Shown one piece after another: positions 1-5,025 of a DNA stretch of 5,656 bases; the stretch's first letter is position 1, and every line of letters begins with the position of its first letter. The position numbers were made by a program, and so were the translations under genes. The notes beneath the pieces were generated by a model that was not told the origin of the DNA, ran no database searches, and saw nothing but the letters and a program-made list of their open reading frames with translations. This stretch comes from Actinobacteria bacterium UBA5975. GTDB lineage: Bacteria > Actinomycetota > Actinomycetes > Nanopelagicales > Nanopelagicaceae. The stretch is from assembly GCA_002430075.1 (NCBI GenBank), contig DJBN01000079.1, positions 1 to 5,656 of the forward strand, written 5' to 3'.

Positions 1-8
1 GAAGTTTG

Positions 9-395
9 ATGAGCGAGGCAACCTTCTATGAACGAGCCGGTGGAGCTGCGACTTTTAAAGAGCTAACGGCGCGCTTCTATGAAAAAGTTGCAGTAAATCC
101 AATACTGAAGCCAATGTATCCAGATGAGGATTTGGCTGGGGCACAGGAACGTCTTGAATTATTCTTGGCACAATATTGGGGCGGGCCAGCGACCTATTCA
201 GAACAGAGAGGCCATCCCAGGCTTCGGATGCGACATGCACCATTTCATATCGCAACCCCTGAGCACGATGCCTGGCTCGAATGTATGCATGCTGCCGTGA
301 TCGACTTGGCGATTGCTGAGGATCTCAAAGAAGAGCTATGGACTTATTTCCAATATGCGGCCCATTCAATGAAGAACCAGCCAGATTTAACTTAA
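9..395 (+). CDS. glbO: Group II truncated haemoglobin (trHbO)
   Basis: This is a small cytoplasmic haem protein of the 2-on-2 globin family, group II, which binds O2 and other diatomic ligands and is linked to redox or peroxide/NO chemistry; its exact role here is not shown. The 128 residues match the family's usual length and, from memory, closely follow M. tuberculosis GlbO. The expected haem-pocket residues are all present, each shifted by one from the mycobacterial numbering: Tyr24 (B10), Tyr37 (CD1), proximal His76 (F8) and Trp89 (G8). The stretch YWGGPATYSEQRGHPRLRMR (56-75) is the group II signature. I start at ATG 9 rather than the in-frame TTG at 6, because the protein then begins MSEATFYERAGG like its relatives. 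Only eight bases lie upstream, so the promoter and ribosome site are outside or unjudgeable. The HNH gene follows on the same strand after 94 bases. Identity is very secure; the exact start slightly less. Confidence 0.96.
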   Translation: MSEATFYERAGGAATFKELTARFYEKVAVNPILKPMYPDEDLAGAQERLELFLAQYWGGPATYSEQRGHPRLRMRHAPFHIATPEHDAWLECMHAAVIDLAIAEDLKEELWTYFQYAAHSMKNQPDLT

Positions 396-403
396 TAAAC
401 ACC

Positions 404-409
404 TAAAAT
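404..409 (+). promoter_or_regulatory. Possible -10 element upstream of the HNH gene
   Basis: TAAAAT fits the bacterial -10 pattern TANNNT and lies just after the glbO stop. Transcription would start near 416, giving an HNH leader of about 74 bases. No good -35 match is seen 17-18 bases upstream, and the HNH gene could equally be read through from glbO, so this is a weak call. Confidence 0.3.
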
Positions 410-475
410 GCGCGATTTTTTGCGCGACTTACGGCACTATTTACCCAGCCAACAGTGCGAGCCACGCATTGAAAC

Positions 476-482
476 AAGGGAG
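476..482 (+). promoter_or_regulatory. Shine-Dalgarno site setting the HNH start at GTG 490
   Basis: AAGGGAG is a strong match to the anti-SD complement and ends 7 bases before GTG 490, an ideal spacing. It lies downstream of the in-frame TTG at 469, so it argues against that longer start and for the GTG. Confidence 0.7.
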
Positions 483-489
483 CAAGTTA

Positions 490-1005
490 GTGCCACAGAC
501 ATTGGTACTGAACGCCACCTACGAGCCACTAGGTGTCGTCTCAGAGCGACGAGCGTTGATACTCGTCTTAAATCAGCGTGCCACAACCGTTGAAGAGTCA
601 GATACCGTTTTACATTATTCGGGCGGTGAAATAATCCTGCCGGCAGTTATCAAACTAGTTAAATTTGTTCGAATTCCATATCGCCATGCGGTGCCACTTT
701 CCAGGCGCGCACTCTTTGCTCGCGATGGGGGACGTTGTGTTTACTGCGCCGCGCCTGCAACATCTATCGACCATGTAATTCCACGAAGTCGTGGTGGTGG
801 ACATAATTGGGAGAATGTTGTTTCGGCTTGCCACAAATGCAATCATCAGAAAGCTGATCGCACCCTTAAAGAGATTGGCTGGAAGTTAAAGAAGCTACCC
901 CGCGAACCAGCCGGTGCGGCATGGAGAATTCTTGGAACAGGTAAGCCAGATACGAGATGGATCTCATACCTGCGGCCATTTGGCGCAGAACACGGCGTTG
1001 CCTAA
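490..1005 (+). CDS. HNH endonuclease-family protein
   Basis: This is a 171-residue cytoplasmic protein of the HNH nuclease family, like the mycobacterial Rv2469c type; the biological target of these chromosomal HNH proteins is not known to me. Residues 1-75 form a conserved N-terminal region beginning MPQTLVLNATYEPL, typical of this subfamily. The nuclease core lies at about 76-125: Cys83-x2-Cys86 and Cys114-x2-Cys117 are a likely structural zinc site, and Asp94-His95, Asn109 and His119 in the CNHQK segment supply the HNH (beta-beta-alpha metal) residues. The core looks intact, so catalytic activity is plausible. The C-terminal 40 residues are basic and Trp-rich. I chose GTG 490 because of the SD site at 476-482; an in-frame TTG at 469 would add seven residues. 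The stop codon overlaps the -10 of the next gene. There is no restriction methylase or mobile element beside it, so a housekeeping or repair role is more likely than a homing or restriction role. That last point is inference. Confidence 0.88.
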   Translation: MPQTLVLNATYEPLGVVSERRALILVLNQRATTVEESDTVLHYSGGEIILPAVIKLVKFVRIPYRHAVPLSRRALFARDGGRCVYCAAPATSIDHVIPRSRGGGHNWENVVSACHKCNHQKADRTLKEIGWKLKKLPREPAGAAWRILGTGKPDTRWISYLRPFGAEHGVA

Positions 1006-1008
1006 GAT
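980..1008 (+). promoter_or_regulatory. Promoter of the small membrane protein, probably leaderless
   Basis: A -10 hexamer TAAGAT lies at 1003-1008 and a fair -35 TTGGCG (4 of 6 to TTGACA) at 980-985, with a 17-base spacer. Only six bases separate the -10 from ATG 1015, so the start of transcription should fall on or next to the start codon, giving a leaderless mRNA. The same CTAAGATACC sits at the same distance before trmB. The first three bases of the -10 are the HNH stop codon. Confidence 0.6.
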
Positions 1009-1014
1009 ACCTGC

Positions 1015-1230
1015 ATGTCATTAAATACTTTTAACCAAGTAAGCGCCGGACTGATAAACCGAATCACTCAAGAAGATGGTTCGATGCCTGGCGATCCGCT
1101 CGGAACCTTTAAAGGAATTCTTTACTTCGTCGGCGTTCCTGCGTTGATGTTTGCAGTTATTTCAGCGGTGGTCTTACTTTCTACTGTTGATCGCAGAAAG
1201 AAGAGCTCGACACTTTCTCGTATTGAATAA
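1015..1230 (+). CDS. Small single-pass membrane protein, unknown function
   Basis: I do not recognise a named family. The 71-residue product has a polar N-terminal part (1-33) containing PGDPLG at 25-30, one strongly hydrophobic segment at about 34-58 (GILYFVGVPALMF onward), then a basic DRRKK at 59-63 and a short polar tail. By the positive-inside rule the tail should be cytoplasmic and the N-terminus outside; there is no signal peptidase site. ATG 1015 is favoured because a -10 element is placed exactly for a leaderless transcript. ATG 1084 (Met24), giving a 48-residue protein beginning MPGDPLG, is a real alternative, because the conserved-looking part starts there and a weak AGAAG lies upstream. 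The frame ends three bases before the convergent pepN stop. The clear transmembrane segment and a placed promoter support a real gene. It could be an accessory subunit of a membrane complex, but nothing here names one. Confidence 0.78.
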   Translation: MSLNTFNQVSAGLINRITQEDGSMPGDPLGTFKGILYFVGVPALMFAVISAVVLLSTVDRRKKSSTLSRIE

Positions 1231-1233
1231 TCT

Positions 1234-3774
1234 TTAAGCATCTTTAGCTTGAGCCTTAAGTGCTCTTGCAAGTGCATCTCGACTCTCTGAAACTAATCTG
1301 CGAAGACCGGCTGGTGAATCTTTGCCAGTTGTTTCAAGCCAATTAATGGTCTTTTCTAACGTCTGCTTATCGGTTATATATGTTGGATAGCAGAGTTCAA
1401 CAAATGAGCTACCGATATCAAACGAAGCGTTATCCCACATAGTAATTAGTGACTCAAAATAAGGATCTACATAGGCAGCCAGTAAATCTCGTTGGCCAGA
1501 GCGCATGAAACCTCTATGAATTGCGGCGCGGATCGAACTAGTCATCTCTTCTTTGGTAATTGAATTCCAAGCAGCAGTTTTTGCCTCAGCTGTTGAGAAG
1601 GCGGCAACACAAGTTGCATGGCCGAGTTGACCATTAATTGTGTTATCCCTTTCAAGCTCACCATCTAATTCGGCTCGAGTAAATAAGTTGCGCTCACAGA
1701 GAGCTAAGACAAATGTCCAACGAAGATCAGCATCAACTTTAAGGCCAGCCAATTTCCCATCTAGAAGCGCTCGAAGCTGAGTCAAATGGCCCTTTGTGGT
1801 TGCAAGGCCAGAAAAAATTCTGGCAAATTGAAGTTGGTGATCACTCTCGGCCTTTGCCGATGCCAGCATTCCAGCAAGTGCATCAGCAACTCTTATCCGA
1901 AGTTCATCGCGCTTTGCTGGGTTTGCATAGAGCTCTACTGCGGTTGTTAATTGGTTACCAATTACCGTTACAACAGTTATGTCACTCTCGCCAGGCAGGC
2001 CAGCGATTGCAATATCAATAAAGTCAGTCGTACTTATCTCACCATCTCGCAACATATCCCAAGAGATTGCCCAGCACATCGCACGGGTTAGGCCATCAGA
2101 GATATTTCCAAGATGGGCTTTTAGCGTCGCAATCGAACGATCATCTAAACGCACCTTGGCATATGAGAGATCACGGTCATTAATTAGAAGTAGATCGGCA
2201 ACGCTCTCACCTGCAAGTTCTAAGACCTCAGTTCTCTCACCTGCAACATCTAATTCGACAGATTTGCGGAGCAGAACGCTCTCACCCTTTACATCATATA
2301 AACCAACTGCAAGGCGATGAGGACGAAGCTCTTTAGAGCCAGCAGGAATAATAGGAGCTTCCTGAAGGATTTCAATCTTCGAATATTTATCATTTGAAAT
2401 TTCAAGAATTGGTCGCAAGGTATTTACACCAGCAGTCTGCAGCCAAGTCGAGACCCAAGGCTTTAAATCACGTCCACTTGTAGCAGTTAGTTCAACCAAT
2501 AAATCATCGAGAGTTGTATTGGCAAAGGCATGCTTTGCGAAATACTTCTGTAGTCCAGCAATAAAGTTATCGCGCCCAACGTGGGCAACTAGTTGTTGCA
2601 GAACTGAGGCGCCCTTTGCATATGTGATGCCATCAAAGTTGGCATTTACAGTTTCAATATCGACCATATCTGTAACGATTGGGTGGGTAGAAGAGAGTTG
2701 ATCTTGGCGATATGCCCAGTTCTTTCGCTCTGAATTAAAGCCAGTCCATGCGTTAACAAAGCGAGTTCCCTCAGCAGAGGCCAGATGTGAAGACCATTCA
2801 GCGAATGATTCATTTAGCCATAAGTCATCCCACCATTGCATTGTGACCATATTGCCAAACCACATATGTGCCATCTCGTGCAAGATGGTATTTGCGCGGG
2901 CGTCATACATGCGCTCTGTTACCTTGCTTCGAAATACCAACAGACTCTCTAAGAAGGTAACTGCGCCAGAGTTCTCCATCGCGCCCCAGTTAAAATCGAC
3001 AACAGCAATTTGATCATACTTTTCAAATGGATATGCCAATCCGAAAACTTTTTCAAAGTAGGCAAAGCCTTGCTTGGTAACTAAGAAAATATCCTCAGGA
3101 TCTAGCGACTCGGCCAATGATTTACGGCAGTAGATTCCAAGTGGAACGCTCTTCTGCCCAACATACTCATCATGTACGTGATAGTAAGGACCAGCAATCA
3201 GGGCAGTTATGTAAGTTGAAATTCTCGGTGTTGGAAGAAAATTCCAAATGTTCTTATCTCCAGCAATCTCACTCTTACTTTTAACAGGAGAGTTTGAGAT
3301 AACCTCCCAATGCTTTGGCGCTGTGACAGTAAGCTGAAAAGTAGCCTTTAAATCTGGTTGATCAAAGCATGGATACATCTTTCGGATATATGCAGTCTCG
3401 CCCTGCGAATAGAGATAGACCTCGTTATCTGCTGGATCTACTGAATATTGCAGACCTTCACCAGTCTTTGAGTATTCGCCCTCAATCTCAATCACTAATT
3501 CATTTAGGGCAGCTAGATCTTTGATGAAGATACTCTCGCCATCGTAATTTGATACAGCTACATCCTTGCCATTTAGCTTTGCGGAGATAACACGCTTTCC
3601 GACGGCATCGATAAAAGTCTCATACCCAGGCTTGTTGCAAGAGAATTTGACCACCGATCTAGCGATGAAGTTCTCGGCGCCCTGACAGACGTCGATACTG
3701 ACTTCGTATGATGTGACTGAAAGGTGCGCGCTACGTTCGCGGGCTTCGGTTCTTGAGATATTTAAACCAGGCAT
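1234..3774 (-). CDS. pepN: Aminopeptidase N (M1 zinc metallopeptidase)
   Basis: This cytoplasmic M1-family peptidase removes N-terminal residues from peptides and takes part in peptide turnover. The 846 residues match the usual length of actinobacterial PepN. The N-terminal beta domain spans about 1-200. The catalytic domain follows, with the substrate-binding GAMEN at 264-268 (Glu267 binds the free amino terminus), the zinc motif HEMAH at 299-303, the third zinc ligand Glu322 in NESF exactly 18 residues after His303, and the transition-state Tyr385 in GITYAKGA. From about 520 on there is a helical ERAP1_C-like C-terminal domain, opening with LLLINDRDLSYAKVRLD. No frameshift or missing key residue is seen. 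The start is firm: MPGLNISRTEARER is the normal N-terminus, and a -10 hexamer six bases upstream suggests a leaderless transcript. It diverges from trmB over 36 bases and converges with the small membrane gene, so it is probably transcribed alone. Confidence 0.97.
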   Translation of the reverse strand: MPGLNISRTEARERSAHLSVTSYEVSIDVCQGAENFIARSVVKFSCNKPGYETFIDAVGKRVISAKLNGKDVAVSNYDGESIFIKDLAALNELVIEIEGEYSKTGEGLQYSVDPADNEVYLYSQGETAYIRKMYPCFDQPDLKATFQLTVTAPKHWEVISNSPVKSKSEIAGDKNIWNFLPTPRISTYITALIAGPYYHVHDEYVGQKSVPLGIYCRKSLAESLDPEDIFLVTKQGFAYFEKVFGLAYPFEKYDQIAVVDFNWGAMENSGAVTFLESLLVFRSKVTERMYDARANTILHEMAHMWFGNMVTMQWWDDLWLNESFAEWSSHLASAEGTRFVNAWTGFNSERKNWAYRQDQLSSTHPIVTDMVDIETVNANFDGITYAKGASVLQQLVAHVGRDNFIAGLQKYFAKHAFANTTLDDLLVELTATSGRDLKPWVSTWLQTAGVNTLRPILEISNDKYSKIEILQEAPIIPAGSKELRPHRLAVGLYDVKGESVLLRKSVELDVAGERTEVLELAGESVADLLLINDRDLSYAKVRLDDRSIATLKAHLGNISDGLTRAMCWAISWDMLRDGEISTTDFIDIAIAGLPGESDITVVTVIGNQLTTAVELYANPAKRDELRIRVADALAGMLASAKAESDHQLQFARIFSGLATTKGHLTQLRALLDGKLAGLKVDADLRWTFVLALCERNLFTRAELDGELERDNTINGQLGHATCVAAFSTAEAKTAAWNSITKEEMTSSIRAAIHRGFMRSGQRDLLAAYVDPYFESLITMWDNASFDIGSSFVELCYPTYITDKQTLEKTINWLETTGKDSPAGLRRLVSESRDALARALKAQAKDA

Positions 3775-3780
3775 GCGCGC

Positions 3781-3786
3781 ACTCTA
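3781..3786 (-). promoter_or_regulatory. -10 element of pepN, probably leaderless
   Basis: On the minus strand TAGAGT (TANNNT pattern) is followed by six bases, GCGCGC, and then the pepN ATG. Transcription would begin at the start codon. No SD-like sequence fits in the gap. The -35 position, about 3804-3809, reads TGGGTA and is poor. This region overlaps the start of the divergent trmB promoter. Confidence 0.5.
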
Positions 3787-3798
3787 TCTTTCCTTATC

Positions 3799-3804
3799 TA
3801 AGAT
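3799..3804 (+). promoter_or_regulatory. -10 element of trmB, probably leaderless
   Basis: TAAGAT is followed by six bases, ACCCAT, and then ATG 3811, so the transcript should start at the start codon; no SD site is present. The surrounding CTAAGATACC (3798-3807) is identical to 1002-1011 and equally spaced from its ATG. The -35 position, about 3776-3781, reads CGCGCA and is poor, so the promoter may depend on its -10 or on an activator. Confidence 0.55.
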
Positions 3805-3810
3805 ACCCAT

Positions 3811-4488
3811 ATGAGCGAAGAGAAGAGCAGTCTCTACAACCTAAGTAATAGGTCATTTCGCCTTCGCGGAACTCGAATAACCGAGGCTCAAGATCGCGCC
3901 ACTCAGCTTTTCTGGGATGAATTCGGAATTTCACCCAATCAAGACATAAATCCAAAAGAGATCTTCCCAACAAGCACTGCGGTCATAATGGAAATTGGAA
4001 CCGGAATGGGCGAGGCAACAGCCGAAATTGCACGCACCTTTCCTGAAACTGGATTTCTGGCACTTGAGGTACATCGCCCTGGAATTGGTTCGTTGCTCGC
4101 TCGGATAAATGAATTTAGTCTAAAGAATATTCGCTTAATTAATGAAGATGCTCGAATAATTCTAGATCAGAAGATGCCAGATGAAAGCCTTGATGCGATT
4201 CATTTATATTTTCCAGATCCTTGGCATAAGAAGAAGCATTGGAAGCGGCGCATAATACAGAGTGATTTTCTAGATCTCATCTACCGCAAATTAAAATCCG
4301 GTGGATATATTCATATTGCAACAGATTGGGTTGCTTATGCAGAGTGGAGTGCTAGCAAATTTGAAACAGACTTGAGATTTTCTGGGGGAGTAATTCCAAA
4401 GCCAGAGTTTCGGCCACTCACAAGATTTGAAGATAAAGGTTTAGGCAAGGGACATCTAGTTACAGATTTAAAATACTTTAAAGTTTAA
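3811..4488 (+). CDS. trmB: tRNA (guanine-N7-)-methyltransferase
   Basis: This SAM-dependent enzyme makes 7-methylguanosine, usually at position 46 in the variable loop of tRNAs. The 225 residues fit the family. Seen in order: the SAM-binding glycine motif EIGTGMGE at 61-68, the acidic strand end LALEVHRPG at 83-91 (Glu86 expected to hold the SAM ribose), NEDAR at 111-115, the family signature YFPDPWHKKKHWKRR at 133-147 (Asp136 is the expected catalytic residue), TDW at 171-173, and the C-terminal RPLTRFEDKGLGKGH at 201-215 that contacts tRNA. All the motifs I know for TrmB are intact. The N-terminus is ordinary for actinobacterial TrmB, and ATG 3811 is supported by the -10 six bases before it. 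It diverges from pepN and its stop codon overlaps that of rpiB on the other strand, so it is probably monocistronic. From memory, trmB is not part of this neighbourhood in M. tuberculosis. Confidence 0.96.
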   Translation: MSEEKSSLYNLSNRSFRLRGTRITEAQDRATQLFWDEFGISPNQDINPKEIFPTSTAVIMEIGTGMGEATAEIARTFPETGFLALEVHRPGIGSLLARINEFSLKNIRLINEDARIILDQKMPDESLDAIHLYFPDPWHKKKHWKRRIIQSDFLDLIYRKLKSGGYIHIATDWVAYAEWSASKFETDLRFSGGVIPKPEFRPLTRFEDKGLGKGHLVTDLKYFKV

Positions 4489-4940
4489 ATCTTGCCAGTC
4501 TCATCAAACTTTGCCATCAAATTAATTCTGCGCACATGACGTTCATCGCCAGGAAATGGCGTTGCTATAAATTTATCAACGAGCTCTAAACAGAACTCTT
4601 CAGAGTGCATCCGGCCACCAATTGAGATCACATTTGCATTATTGTGCTCCCGCGCAAGTACAGCAGTTTCTAGCGACCAGACAAGTGCGGCGCGAATTCC
4701 CTTAACTTTATTTGCAGCAATTTGCTCGCCATTTCCTGAACCGCCCAGCACGATGCCAAGGGAACCTGGATCAGCTGCAACTCCTTGTGCCGCAGGAATA
4801 CAGAAGACGGGATAATCATCAAGAGCGTCATATTCGATTGGTCCGTGGTCTATTACTTCATGACCGCTTGTCTGCAAGTGCTTGATAATGACGCCCTTGA
4901 ACTCAAGGCCAGCATGGTCGCTTCCGATATGAATTCTCAT
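4485..4940 (-). CDS. rpiB: Ribose-5-phosphate isomerase B (mycobacterial type)
   Basis: RpiB interconverts ribulose 5-phosphate and ribose 5-phosphate in the cytoplasmic non-oxidative pentose phosphate pathway. The 151 residues cover the whole RpiB/LacA/LacB fold. SDHAG at 7-11 gives Asp8 and His9. GGSGNGEQIAANKVKG at 66-81 has Ser68 where the E. coli-type enzyme has its catalytic cysteine, and Glu72, which serves as the base in the M. tuberculosis enzyme. His99, Arg110, Arg134 and Arg138 match the remaining substrate-binding positions, all shifted by three from the mycobacterial numbering. LacA/LacB subunits of galactose 6-phosphate isomerase are related but unlikely, given this site and no lac genes nearby. 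Start ATG 4940 gives the standard MRIHIGSDHAG opening. The upstream gene on the same strand ends in a strong terminator 17 bases before this start, so rpiB needs its own promoter or limited read-through. The 3' end overlaps that of trmB by four bases. Confidence 0.96.
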   Translation of the reverse strand: MRIHIGSDHAGLEFKGVIIKHLQTSGHEVIDHGPIEYDALDDYPVFCIPAAQGVAADPGSLGIVLGGSGNGEQIAANKVKGIRAALVWSLETAVLAREHNNANVISIGGRMHSEEFCLELVDKFIATPFPGDERHVRRINLMAKFDETGKI

Positions 4941-4946
4941 CTCACA

Positions 4947-4952
4947 ATAATG
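4947..4952 (-). promoter_or_regulatory. Possible -10 element of rpiB
   Basis: On the minus strand CATTAT lies six bases before the rpiB ATG, the same spacing as for pepN, trmB and the small membrane gene, but the first base departs from TANNNT and no -35 match is seen. TATTGT three bases before the ATG is too close. A promoter here is expected because a terminator precedes the gene; the exact site is weakly supported. Confidence 0.3.
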
Positions 4953-4956
4953 GCAG

Positions 4957-5000
4957 AAAACTCAAACGGCCCCTGCTATTTCTAGCAAGAGCCGTTTAAG
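4957..5000 (-). terminator. Intrinsic terminator of the secreted-protein gene
   Basis: Read on the minus strand, an 18-base arm (5000 to 4983) pairs throughout with 4978 to 4961, counting three G-U wobbles, around a GAAA loop (4982-4979), and is followed at once by TTTT (4960-4957). It lies 25 bases past the stop of the secreted-protein gene. Read on the plus strand, the wobble positions become A-C mismatches, so the minus strand is the working direction. Confidence 0.9.
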
Positions 5001-5025
5001 AAGAGAGAGAATTGCTATAGATGTA

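Noticed and set aside
404..430. Possible glbO terminator: AAAAT and ATTTT around GCGCG, and a nearby repeat of GCGCGA.
   Set aside because: The stems are only four or five base pairs, AT-rich or with ambiguous pairing, and the second GCGCG is not followed by a U-tract. Not convincing as a terminator.
408..593. Open frame of 61 codons starting at ATG 408, between glbO and the HNH gene.
   Set aside because: More than half lies inside the HNH gene in another frame, the product has no recognisable domain, and there is no SD site before it. The HNH frame has strong motif support.
1233..1253. Hairpin TTTAAGC / GCTTGAG at the junction of the small membrane gene and pepN.
   Set aside because: It is seven pairs with two wobbles, lies mostly inside the pepN coding end and has no U-tract on either strand.
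1794..2320. Plus-strand open frames of 75 and 113 codons within pepN.
   Set aside because: They are antisense to a fully supported pepN reading frame, have no recognisable domains and no start signals.
4785..4985. Plus-strand open frame of 66 codons opposite the rpiB start.
   Set aside because: It is antisense to rpiB and runs into the terminator hairpin; no domain or SD support.
4974..4987. TGCTAGAAATAGCA on the minus strand resembles the repeat/anti-repeat tetraloop of engineered Cas9 guide RNA scaffolds.
   Set aside because: The match is confined to a short stem and GAAA loop, the rest of the hairpin differs, it ends in a U-tract like a terminator, and there are no cas genes or repeat arrays here. 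It is coincidence.
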